Assembly (NCBI GenBank): GCA_023248215.1
Contig: JAHFEW010000004.1
Location: forward strand, 35,739-99,738
Direction: 5' to 3'
Length of the DNA stretch: 64,000 bases
Origin: Nitrospira sp.
GTDB taxonomy: Bacteria > Nitrospirota > Nitrospiria > Nitrospirales > Nitrospiraceae
Shown here piece by piece: positions 29,052-37,810 of this stretch (position 1 is its first letter; each line of letters opens with the position of its first letter). Both the position numbers and the translations under genes were made by a program. The notes under the pieces were generated by a model, which worked only from the letters and a program-made list of their open reading frames with translations, did no database searches and was not told where the DNA came from.

Positions 29052-29873
29052 ATGGTTTCCACGACTCCACTGATCGACAAACTCTCCCGAGCACGACACA
29101 TCCTTCGAGAGATGGGGTCGGTCGTCGTCGCCTTCTCCGGCGGCATCGACAGTTCACTGGTCCTCAAATTGGCCCATGACGAACTGGGAGCACGAGCCGT
29201 CGCGGTCACCGCCGTCTCTCCGACGTTTCCCGCTGCTGAACTCGAGGCGACGCGGCGAATCGCCGCGGAGATCGGCGCCGACCACCGCATCGTTGAAACC
29301 GATCAATTGGAGATTCCAGAATTCATCCGCAATGACGCCACACGCTGTTACCACTGCAAAACGGACTTGTATTCGCTCTTGGGGAAGCTTCGCGATGAAT
29401 ATGCGGCGAGTTGCATTGTCGACGGCACGAACGTGGACGATCTGGGAGACGACCGCCCTGGCCTCAAGGCCGCTCGCGAATGGGGCGTTCGCAGCCCGTT
29501 ACTTGAGGCCGATTTCTCGAAGGCCGATATCCGTGAGGTGGCGAAAGAGTTGCGGCTGTCCAATTGGGAGAAGCCGGCGGCGGCCTGTCTCTCCTCACGT
29601 GTGCCACGCGGGATCACCATCACGAGGGGCATCCTGTCACGCGTCGAGCGCGCAGAAGCAGCCCTGGCGCAGGAAGGCTTCCGCCAATATCGCGTACGCG
29701 ATCACGGAGACATTGCAAGGATTGAACTTACAATTGAAGAGCTGCCGGACTTGATGCGTCCCGGTCGGCGTGAACGGTTGGCCACAGCCCTGAAACAATT
29801 GGGCTATCGCTTCGTCACATTGGATTTGGAAGGGTACCGCCAGGGAGGTGTGAGTCTCACCCCCCCGGCGTGA
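29052..29873 (+). CDS. larE: ATP-dependent sacrificial sulfur transferase LarE
   Basis: VVVAFSGGIDSSLVLKLAHDELG PP-loop, RCYHCKTDLYSLL, ACLSSRVPRGITI. Confidence 0.9.
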   Translation: MVSTTPLIDKLSRARHILREMGSVVVAFSGGIDSSLVLKLAHDELGARAVAVTAVSPTFPAAELEATRRIAAEIGADHRIVETDQLEIPEFIRNDATRCYHCKTDLYSLLGKLRDEYAASCIVDGTNVDDLGDDRPGLKAAREWGVRSPLLEADFSKADIREVAKELRLSNWEKPAAACLSSRVPRGITITRGILSRVERAEAALAQEGFRQYRVRDHGDIARIELTIEELPDLMRPGRRERLATALKQLGYRFVTLDLEGYRQGGVSLTPPA

Positions 29874-29877
29874 AACA

Positions 29878-30390
29878 CTAATTTCGGCTTTGGTAGGTCT
29901 TGGAGAGGGCGTCCAGGGCTTCGTCTGCCAGGCGGCGATGATCAGCTTCCGTCAATGCCCGTCCCACGACTTTCTCAGCCACCATCAACGCCAGGTCAGT
30001 CGTCTGCGAACGGATGTCCTGAACGGCCTTGCGGCGTTCGTGCTCGATCTCGCGAGTCGCATCACCCTTGATCCGCTCGGCATCCACGGTCATGCGCTGC
30101 TCGTTCTCTTCCATCAACCGCTGGGCCCGCTCTTTCGCCTGCGTCAGTAACGCTTCCGCGTCCTTGGCGGCCGTCGCCAGCTTGGCTTCATATTCCCTCA
30201 GCTTGCGCTCGGCTTCGGAGCGGTGCCGTTCGGCCTGATCGAGACTGTCCTTGATCTTTTTCTCACGCTCTTCCAGCATGCCCAACAGGCTTGGGAACGC
30301 GTACTTGTAGAGCAGGAAAAATAAAACCCCGAAGGAGAGAATCTCCCAGAAGATCAGCGACGAAAAGAAATGTGATTCAAATTGAGGCAT
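29878..30390 (-). CDS. atpF: F0F1 ATP synthase subunit b
   Basis: N-terminal TM, ALLTQAKERAQRLMEENEQRM, terminal EADHRRLADEALDAL. Confidence 0.88.
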   Translation of the reverse strand: MPQFESHFFSSLIFWEILSFGVLFFLLYKYAFPSLLGMLEEREKKIKDSLDQAERHRSEAERKLREYEAKLATAAKDAEALLTQAKERAQRLMEENEQRMTVDAERIKGDATREIEHERRKAVQDIRSQTTDLALMVAEKVVGRALTEADHRRLADEALDALSKTYQSRN

Positions 30391-30466
30391 AGTCTATGTA
30401 CCCAAATGAGTTGAGGGTTCTGAGCCGGGAATAGGTCCCAGCACCAGGGCGCGCCCGTCGATGCGA

Positions 30467-30697
30467 CTACTTGCGCAAGCCCATGATGATGAACGCAATG
30501 ACCAGCCCGTACAGAGCGATCGCCTCGACCAGCGCGAATCCGATCCACATGTACTTGCCGACGCGGCCTTCCGCTTCCGGCTGCCGAGCCACGGCCTCAA
30601 TCATTTTCCCGAAGATGTACCCGATTCCCACACCGGCTCCGGCGAATCCCGCGGCCGCCAATCCCATACCCACCAACGCTGCTGCTGCTGCATCCAT
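30467..30697 (-). CDS. atpE: F0F1 ATP synthase subunit c
   Basis: AAGFAGAGVGIGYIFGKMIEAVARQPEAEGRV...FALVEAIALYGLVIAFI. Confidence 0.94.
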   Translation of the reverse strand: MDAAAAALVGMGLAAAGFAGAGVGIGYIFGKMIEAVARQPEAEGRVGKYMWIGFALVEAIALYGLVIAFIIMGLRK

Positions 30698-30732
30698 TGT
30701 TTGTCCTTCCTCCCTTATGTAAACAACGCGAC

Positions 30733-31482
30733 TTAGTGTGCGTGCTCGCTATGACCGTGCAGGGTTACCGCGTCCCCTAGATACACACAGCTCAGCACGG
30801 TAAAAATATAGGCTTGAATAAACGCAATGCCGACTTCGAGTCCATTCATCGCAATCGTAAAGGCGAACGGCAGCCATCCGATCAGTAACCCGCCGCTGAT
30901 CGCCAACCCGAACAACACGCCGAGAATGACGTGGCCGGCGGTCATGTTCGCAAACAAACGCACGGCCAGCGAGATGGGCCGGGCCAACTGGCTGATCAAT
31001 TCGATCGGAATCATCAACGGCAAGAGCCAGCCCGGCGTTCCAGGCGGCACAAGGATGCCGAGGAATTTCACCCCGTGAAGGGAAAAACCGAGCACAATAC
31101 TCAGCCCGTACATTCCCACGGCAAACACCGCTGTCACAATGATTTGGCTGGTGACAGTATACGACCCGGGAATCAACCCGATCAGATTGGCAAAGAGAAT
31201 AAAGAGGAACAACGTGGCGATCAGCGGGAAATATTTCATGCCCGGCTCGCCCATCGTATCCAAGATAATCCCGCGAATGAACTCGACGATCAGTTCGGCC
31301 AAGTTCTGCAACTTGCCGGGAACTAACTTGCGAGCCGCTGCCGCGGAGATCATCAGAAAGGCCACCAAGCCCACCACCACCCACATGAGGATAACGGCCT
31401 TGTTGATGGAAATATCGATCCCGGCCGGAACCAGCGGAATCAGCTCGTGCAATTCAAAGGCATGTAGGGGACTTTCTTCCAC
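30733..31482 (-). CDS. atpB: F0F1 ATP synthase subunit a
   Basis: FANLIGLIPGSYTVTSQ, ISLAVRLFANMTAGHVILGV. Confidence 0.94.
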   Translation of the reverse strand: MEESPLHAFELHELIPLVPAGIDISINKAVILMWVVVGLVAFLMISAAAARKLVPGKLQNLAELIVEFIRGIILDTMGEPGMKYFPLIATLFLFILFANLIGLIPGSYTVTSQIIVTAVFAVGMYGLSIVLGFSLHGVKFLGILVPPGTPGWLLPLMIPIELISQLARPISLAVRLFANMTAGHVILGVLFGLAISGGLLIGWLPFAFTIAMNGLEVGIAFIQAYIFTVLSCVYLGDAVTLHGHSEHAH

Positions 31483-31512
31483 GATGATCCTTTTTCGCTC
31501 AGGCGATTCTGG

Positions 31513-31731
31513 TTAACTCTGCCATCGCTGTGCCGATCGATAGGCATTCCGAACACCGGCTGCAGCCCCCAACGCCAACCCCATCACCATTCCCCATGGA
31601 TTGGAATCCAGCAGGTAGGTGTCGATGACCCAGCCCAGGCCTCCCCCGACAATCAACGCAGCAAGCAGTTCTGTCCCAATCCGGACAGCCTGTCCGAGCC
31701 CCGCATATAACGGATCCTGAGAGGGGGGCAT
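31513..31731 (-). CDS. AtpZ/AtpI-family protein
   Basis: MPPSQDPLYAGLGQAVRIGTELLAALIVGGGLGWVIDTYLLDSNPWGMVMGLALGAAAGVRNAYR; start revised because a promoter overlaps 31797. Confidence 0.8.
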   Translation of the reverse strand: MPPSQDPLYAGLGQAVRIGTELLAALIVGGGLGWVIDTYLLDSNPWGMVMGLALGAAAGVRNAYRSAQRWQS

Positions 31732-31795
31732 CACATGCTCACGCGCGGCACCCTTCAGCACAATGTGAGAGGGTGCACCCATCGGCGGGCGCGCC

Positions 31796-31825
31796 ATTCA
31801 AGCAAATTCGCTGGGGGCTTGTCAA
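31796..31825 (-). promoter_or_regulatory. Probable promoter of atpI-B-E-F unit
   Basis: Minus strand TTGACA-18-TTGAAT. Confidence 0.5.
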
Positions 31826-31905
31826 GAAGTTGGCCACCTATGACCCAGCCGCTCGATGCGGTATAGTCTTTTCCTCGGGTGCCACACCCCGTGAAACATA
31901 GGGTC

Positions 31906-33390
31906 ATGACTTCTTCCTCCAACAGAGCATTTCTCAGCGGGTCTCCGCAACCGTTGGTAGTGGTGCGACCGCAACCGAACGCCGACGTGTTCGAGCTGTA
32001 TCGGCAACTGACGAGGCCGGGCCGTCCTTCCTTCCTGTTGGAAAGCGGCAACGGCACCGGCGCGACCGCGCGTTATTCATTTTTCGGAAGCGATCCGTAT
32101 CTCACGCTGTCGGGTCGCGCGCTGGAATACCAGATCGAGAGTGCCGACCAAGTCCGAACCTACAACGGCTCCGCCTTTCAAGCCCTCCAACGGGCACTGG
32201 CCGATTCGACCATAGCAAAACCTGACTGCCTGCCGCCGTTTTTTGGAGGCGCCGTCGGATACCTGGGGTACGATCTCGTCCGCTCGTTCGAATCGCTTCC
32301 CACTTTGGCCGCCGACGATCTCCACCATCCAGACCTGCACATGATCTTCCTGGATATCGTGGCCGCCGTCGATCATCAGACTCGCCTCCTGTACCTGATG
32401 TACTGCCCGCCCTTGTCACGATTCCAGGCAGAGCCTCGGGAAAAACTGTATCGCGAAGGCTGCGACCGGTTGGCCGAATTGGAGGCGCGCTTGACGAGTC
32501 CGGTCGTTCCCCGTGCCTCGTCACCCTGGCCTGAGCAAACGACCTTTATCCCCGGCCAATCACGTGACGCCTATAAGGCTCGCGTCCGGCGGTGCCAAGA
32601 GTACATCGCAGCCGGCGACATCTATCAGGCGAACCTTTCTCACCGCTTTACCCTCGATCTGGGGAACGCGGCTTCGAATCCGGAATCCGACGGGTACGCA
32701 GCTGAGCTCTATAGCCGCCTTCGCCGCGTGAATCCCTCTCCGTTCGCTGGACTCGTGCGATTCAATGACATCACCCTCGTCAGCTGCTCCCCCGAACGGC
32801 TCGTGCAGCTGACTGGCTCAGAGGCTAGCATCAGGCCCATTGCAGGCACCAGGCCGCGAGGTATTGGTCAGGAGCAAGACCAACAGCTATGCGCGGAGTT
32901 GCTCGCAAGTCCCAAAGAACGCGCTGAACATGTGATGTTGGTGGATCTTGAACGCAACGACCTCGGGAAGGTCTGCCGGTACGGCTCGGTTCGGGTCGAG
33001 GAGTTCATGACCATCGAACAATATTCTCACGTCAGCCACCTTGTGTCCGACGTGACCGGCACCCTACAACCTGGCACGTTGCCGCTTGACCTCGTGAAAG
33101 CCGTGTTTCCCGGCGGCACCATCACCGGCGTTCCAAAACTCCGCTGCATGGAGATCATCGAAGAGCTGGAACCGGTGCGACGCGGACTCTATACAGGGTC
33201 GTTGGGGTACTTCAGTTGGAGCGGCGATCTGGATCTGAACATCTTGATTCGGACTCTTGTTCTGACCAAGAAGGGCGGGTACCTGCAAGTCGGCGCCGGC
33301 ATTGTGGCGGACTCAGACCCCGACCGTGAGTATGACGAAACGCTCGCCAAAGCTGGTGCGTTTTTCAAAATATTGGAGGCTGGCTGCTGA
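31906..33390 (+). CDS. pabB: Aminodeoxychorismate synthase component I
   Basis: SIRPIAGTRPRGIGQEQDQQL, EHVMLVDLERNDLGKVCRYGSV, FPGGTITGVPKLRCMEIIEELEP. Confidence 0.9.
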   Translation: MTSSSNRAFLSGSPQPLVVVRPQPNADVFELYRQLTRPGRPSFLLESGNGTGATARYSFFGSDPYLTLSGRALEYQIESADQVRTYNGSAFQALQRALADSTIAKPDCLPPFFGGAVGYLGYDLVRSFESLPTLAADDLHHPDLHMIFLDIVAAVDHQTRLLYLMYCPPLSRFQAEPREKLYREGCDRLAELEARLTSPVVPRASSPWPEQTTFIPGQSRDAYKARVRRCQEYIAAGDIYQANLSHRFTLDLGNAASNPESDGYAAELYSRLRRVNPSPFAGLVRFNDITLVSCSPERLVQLTGSEASIRPIAGTRPRGIGQEQDQQLCAELLASPKERAEHVMLVDLERNDLGKVCRYGSVRVEEFMTIEQYSHVSHLVSDVTGTLQPGTLPLDLVKAVFPGGTITGVPKLRCMEIIEELEPVRRGLYTGSLGYFSWSGDLDLNILIRTLVLTKKGGYLQVGAGIVADSDPDREYDETLAKAGAFFKILEAGC

Positions 33391-34271
33391 TGTGGGTGTT
33401 TCTGAACGATCGTTTCGTGCGCAAAGAAGAAGCCGTCGTGTCGGTGTTCGACCACGGATTCCTGTACGGTGACGGAGTCTACGAAACCATCCGCTCCTAC
33501 GGAGCCCGCATCTTCATGCGCGACCAACACCTCACGAGGCTTCGACGCTCCGCCGAGGCCATCGGGCTGGAGATCCCAATTCCGCACTCGCAGTGGCCGG
33601 GTCTGCTCCATGAGGCCATGCGCCGCAACGAGGTCGGCAACGATCGTGTGGATGCCTATCTCCGCATCACCGTCTCACGTGGTGAAGGGGAGATCGGGTT
33701 GGACCCTGGTCTCTGCCCGCGCCCCACGGTGGTCATCATGACGAAGGCTCTCCAACCTTTTCCGTCCGCCCTCTCGCGCGACGGAGTGTCCCTGACTGTG
33801 GCAAAGACCAGACGGAATCTGCCCGAAGCGCTGTCCCCACAGATCAAAGCCACGAATTTTCTCAACAACATTCTCGCGAAACGCGAGTCGATCGCGGCCG
33901 GCACCTTCGACAGTCTCCTCCTGAATTGGAGGGACGATTTGACCGAGTGCACGATCAGCAACCTCTTTTTCGTGTCAGGCCGAACGCTACACACCCCGGC
34001 CCTGGACTGCGGCATTTTGGACGGCATCACGCGGAGCATTGTCATGACCCTGGCTCAAGAGGAGGGACTGCCCGTCGAAGAGGGCCGCTATCAGATCGCC
34101 GCCCTTCGCCAGGCCGATGAATGTTTCTTGACCAATACCAGCATGGAAATCATGCCGGTCAGCCGGGTTGATTCCTTCCCCATCGGCAATGGCCTGCCAG
34201 GTCCCCTGACGCGTCGGCTTCAGGCACGCTTTACCGCAAGCCGAACGCGATTTCTCGAATCGGTTTCGTAG
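33390..34271 (+). CDS. Class IV aminotransferase (aminodeoxychorismate lyase/BCAT-like)
   Basis: VFDHGFLYGDGVYETIRSYGARIF, IKATNFLNNILAKRES; overlaps pabB stop. Confidence 0.88.
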   Translation: MWVFLNDRFVRKEEAVVSVFDHGFLYGDGVYETIRSYGARIFMRDQHLTRLRRSAEAIGLEIPIPHSQWPGLLHEAMRRNEVGNDRVDAYLRITVSRGEGEIGLDPGLCPRPTVVIMTKALQPFPSALSRDGVSLTVAKTRRNLPEALSPQIKATNFLNNILAKRESIAAGTFDSLLLNWRDDLTECTISNLFFVSGRTLHTPALDCGILDGITRSIVMTLAQEEGLPVEEGRYQIAALRQADECFLTNTSMEIMPVSRVDSFPIGNGLPGPLTRRLQARFTASRTRFLESVS

Positions 34272-34421
34272 CACCACCGTCCACTAACATCATTTTATTG
34301 GGCAGTTACATGCCAGGATCAGTTACGACCAGAGGCCGAGGTTTTTGACAGGTAGGGGGTCAGATGCTACGGTTAAACCATCGGAACTGGAAGATAAGCC
34401 CTCACCGAGACCCCAAACCAG

Positions 34422-35087
34422 ATGGCCCATTTCAGCCGCACAACACCGATAGTCTGGGTCGCGACAACCCTTCTCCTGACCGTACTTCCGGCCTGGGCGG
34501 ACGTGTACCAGTACATTGATGCCAACGGCACCATCTCTCTCACCAATGTCCCGAATGATCCGCGGTACCAACGAGTCATTTCAGGACTGCCTCGCTCGCG
34601 CAGTGTCATCTCCGACGGTGAATTGGAACCGGTCATTGCCCGACATTCCCGAGCCCATCGCCTCCACCCAGCCCTGATTCGTGCCGTGATCAAGACAGAA
34701 TCCGACTTTGACCCGTTGGCGGTCTCACGCGCCGGGGCCATCGGGTTGATGCAGCTGATGCCGCAGACCGCTGTGCGTTTGGAGGTCCGGGATTCGTACA
34801 ATCCGGATGAGAATATCGGAGGCGGAACGAAGTATTTGCGGCAGCTGCTAGACCGCTTTAACGGAAATCTACCTCTGGCCTTGGCCGCCTACAATGCGGG
34901 AGAACGTGCCGTGGAGCGCTATCAGGGGCTTCCTCCGATTGCAGAAACCCGGCAGTATGTCAAAAAGGTCCTTCGATACTATCGAACCTTCCTTACGAAC
35001 GACCGGGTTTCTTCTTCCCGGTCCTACCGCTCACAGGCACTTGAGGCGCAAGCACGAGGTCTCGCTCCCTCGGTTGCCTCCCGCTAG
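34422..35087 (+). CDS. Lytic transglycosylase with DUF4124-like N-terminus
   Basis: VYQYIDANGTISLTNVP; IRAVIKTESDFDPLAVSRAGAIGLMQLMPQTA, GNLPLALAAYNAGERAV. Confidence 0.9.
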   Translation: MAHFSRTTPIVWVATTLLLTVLPAWADVYQYIDANGTISLTNVPNDPRYQRVISGLPRSRSVISDGELEPVIARHSRAHRLHPALIRAVIKTESDFDPLAVSRAGAIGLMQLMPQTAVRLEVRDSYNPDENIGGGTKYLRQLLDRFNGNLPLALAAYNAGERAVERYQGLPPIAETRQYVKKVLRYYRTFLTNDRVSSSRSYRSQALEAQARGLAPSVASR

Positions 35088-36669
35088 CCCGAGCGGACAG
35101 CAACAACAATTGACTGTGCTCCCGCCATCCCGGGCGGTTCGCCTCCGCAAAATCTGACCGGTAGTGGGCCCCGACACTATTCTCTCTCCATAAGGCCGCA
35201 TCCGTGATACAGCGTGCGACTTGCACCATATTTTTCACCTCAAGGGCCGCCCGTGAGGTGAACGGCTTCGTCAGCAGGCGCATCCAGCGCACGAGTTGTG
35301 CGGAGGCACTGATCAACGAATCCCCTGAACGCACCAGCCCCACCTTTCCCCACATCAGTCGGCGAAGTGAACTCCTGAGCTTCTCCGGATCATCGAAATC
35401 CGTCGGCCGTCCTTGTTCCAGCTCTTCAACGGAAGGCATATGGGACGGCCCGGCAAATCGTCCCGCATGGGCCACCGCAGCCTGGGCCGCGCGCATCCCA
35501 AAGACCAATCCCTCGAGCAACGAGTTGCTGGCCAAGCGGTTCGCGCCATGAACTCCGCTGCAGGCGACCTCGCCCGCTGCAAACAGACCAGGCAGGGTCG
35601 TCGCGCCCTTCACATCCGTCCATACACCACCCATCATGTAATGCGCGCTGGGTGACACCGGAATCCACTCTTCCGTCATGTCGATGTCGTACCGCAGGCA
35701 GGTCGCGTAGATGGTAGGAAATCGCCGTTTCACAAAGGCCGCACCCAGATGCGTCACATCCAGATACACATGGCGCGCCCGGGTTGCCGCCATCTCGGAC
35801 CAAATTGCCCGTGACACCACATCACGCGGCGCCAGCGCGCCGTCCGGATGGTACCGCTGCATGAACAACTCGCCCTTGATGTTCCGAAGCTGGCCGCCTT
35901 CCCCACGAATGGCTTCCGACAACAGGAACGGCGGACTCGACGGTAGATACAGGGACGTGGGATGAAACTGCACGAACTCCATATCCATCAACAACGCTCC
36001 GGCCCGAAGCGCCATCGCCATCCCATCACCCGTCGCGTTGCCCGGATTTGTCGTCCGTGCATAGACCTGCCCGGCCCCGCCGGTCGACAGCACCACGGCG
36101 CTGGCCGGCAATACCGTGCGTTCGCCCGACAGCTCATTCAGGACGATGGCGCCGCAGCAGCGTCCGTCGATGACCGGCAAGTCTACGGTGAACCGCCGAT
36201 CCAGTCGCTGAATGCGCGGCTGCCTGGCCGCGTGGGCCATGAGCGCGCGCACCATCTCGTTTCCCGTAGCGTCGCCGCGAGCGCGCAGGATGCGGCTCCG
36301 GCTGTGCGCCGCTTCACGCGTGAATGCAAACCGCTTCCCGATCTTATCGAACTTCGCACCCCACGCGATCAACTCTTGAATCCGTTCCGGCCCTTCCCCA
36401 ACCAACACCCGCACGGCTTCACGACGACAGAGCCCGTGGCCGGCCTTGAGGGTATCGGTCAGATGGCTGCCGACATCATCTTCCTCACTCAGCGCCACCG
36501 CGACCCCGCCCTGGGCATACATTGAATTGCTTTCCAAGGGATGTCCCTTGGTCAACATCAACACACGACCGGCGCGGCTGAGCTCGATCGCCGCCCGCAA
36601 CCCTGCCACGCCGCTACCGACGACAAGAAAATCTGTTTCAATTTTTTGAGAAGACAATCGAGCAGACAT
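34993..36669 (-). CDS. nadB: L-aspartate oxidase
   Basis: DFLVVGSGVAGLRAAIELSRAG, SMYAQGGVAVALSEEDDVGSHLTDTLKAG, HYMMGGVWTDVKGATTLPGLFAAGEVACSGVHGANRLASNSLLEGLVFG. Confidence 0.94.
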   Translation of the reverse strand: MSARLSSQKIETDFLVVGSGVAGLRAAIELSRAGRVLMLTKGHPLESNSMYAQGGVAVALSEEDDVGSHLTDTLKAGHGLCRREAVRVLVGEGPERIQELIAWGAKFDKIGKRFAFTREAAHSRSRILRARGDATGNEMVRALMAHAARQPRIQRLDRRFTVDLPVIDGRCCGAIVLNELSGERTVLPASAVVLSTGGAGQVYARTTNPGNATGDGMAMALRAGALLMDMEFVQFHPTSLYLPSSPPFLLSEAIRGEGGQLRNIKGELFMQRYHPDGALAPRDVVSRAIWSEMAATRARHVYLDVTHLGAAFVKRRFPTIYATCLRYDIDMTEEWIPVSPSAHYMMGGVWTDVKGATTLPGLFAAGEVACSGVHGANRLASNSLLEGLVFGMRAAQAAVAHAGRFAGPSHMPSVEELEQGRPTDFDDPEKLRSSLRRLMWGKVGLVRSGDSLISASAQLVRWMRLLTKPFTSRAALEVKNMVQVARCITDAALWRENSVGAHYRSDFAEANRPGWREHSQLLLLSARASGRQPRERDLVLAPQVPVSGRTGKKKPGRS

Positions 36670-36671
36670 GG

Positions 36672-37187
36672 CTAGGGCTTGGCTTGACCGCGTGCCGGGT
36701 CTTCGCCCAAACTCGCTCGCGTGCCCATGCCGAACGGCAGATCGCCCTGGGCTTCTCGCAGGAGAATCGATTGCGTCCCCACCCAGGCCAACCGCGCATG
36801 GCCACGCTGGCGCGTGCCCGCCTCACCGGGATCCCGCTTCCACTGGCCTTGCCAATGGACAAAGACGTCAATGTTGTCACCCTCGATGAGGATGCGCTCG
36901 ATCGCAAACTCCAATTGAATGTCGCGAAACGCATCGAAGTCGCTGTGAATCTCTCGTTGAACCTGGTCCAAATTCCCCGACGGTAAGAAGAGCGCCTCCA
37001 CGCCACCGCGGTCCCGCTCTACGTAGGCTTTCCGCAGTGATTCGACCGCCTTGTCGATACGGAGGATACGGTCGTGATCCTCTTTGTACTGAATGGTTTT
37101 CCCCGCACAGCCAACGACCAACGTCAGCATGAGGCCTAACAGGAGGCGACTAAAAAGAACGGTGCGCGACGAGCAGAATCCGAGCAT
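36672..37187 (-). CDS. Hypothetical lipoprotein, NTF2-like
   Basis: Lipobox LTLVVGCAG; KAYVERDRGGVEALF. Confidence 0.55.
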   Translation of the reverse strand: MLGFCSSRTVLFSRLLLGLMLTLVVGCAGKTIQYKEDHDRILRIDKAVESLRKAYVERDRGGVEALFLPSGNLDQVQREIHSDFDAFRDIQLEFAIERILIEGDNIDVFVHWQGQWKRDPGEAGTRQRGHARLAWVGTQSILLREAQGDLPFGMGTRASLGEDPARGQAKP

Positions 37188-37305
37188 GGCGCAGTATAGG
37201 AATCTTGACGGAAAGAGGTCAAGCTGAGCGCATCAGACCAGCCGTCATCACCGACTGAGTACCCCGCGGGCGACATCCCGACAAACAAAACGGCGCAATC
37301 TTGGC

Positions 37306-37334
37306 TTGCTTTTTGGAACGAAACGCACTAGACT
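37306..37334 (+). promoter_or_regulatory. Putative promoter upstream of bS22-like gene
   Basis: TTGCTT-17-TAGACT. Confidence 0.5.
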
Positions 37335-37363
37335 CCCGCGCCTAGCAGTTGGAGATTGAACGT

Positions 37364-37459
37364 ATGGCGAGTGTCCTCAAGAAACGCCGGAAGAAGATGC
37401 GCAAGCACAAGTACAAGAAGTTGCGCCGGCGTCAGAAATTCTTGCGTCGCAAGAGCTGA
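37364..37459 (+). CDS. AURKAIP1/COX24-domain small basic protein (bS22-like)
   Basis: MASVLKKRRKKMRKHKYKKLRRRQKFLRRKS*, 31 codons; resembles mycobacterial bS22 ([30 protein letters not shown]); absent from the ORF track. Confidence 0.85.
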   Translation: MASVLKKRRKKMRKHKYKKLRRRQKFLRRKS

Positions 37460-37490
37460 GCCCATCACGACATAATGGACGGAGGGATCC

Positions 37491-37709
37491 GTGCCCGAGG
37501 GAAAAAAAGTTCGCATCCGCGTTCGAACGGTGAACTGTATCTATGTCGGGGATTTTCTCATCCCGCCCATGCGTAATCGCGTGTCGGACGCGATCAACGA
37601 AGAGCAGCGGCTGTTCATCAGCCTGACTGACGTGTTGATCAACGACAAGGATCGGTCCGACTTCGTGGCGATCAACAAGAACTTGATCGAGTCGATCGCC
37701 CAGCTCTAG
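37491..37709 (+). CDS. Conserved small hypothetical protein (GTG start)
   Basis: GGAGGG RBS before GTG; VRIRVRTVNCIYVGDFLIPPMRNRVSDAINEEQRLFISLTDVLIND. Confidence 0.65.
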   Translation: MPEGKKVRIRVRTVNCIYVGDFLIPPMRNRVSDAINEEQRLFISLTDVLINDKDRSDFVAINKNLIESIAQL

Positions 37710-37810
37710 CAGGATCCCACCTCATCGCGAAAGGCGTATCGTATTCGTGCACCGCAGACCACGCGGTACGCTCCGCACGTGACCCCGCTGAACCGGTTGT
37801 CGTAACATCC

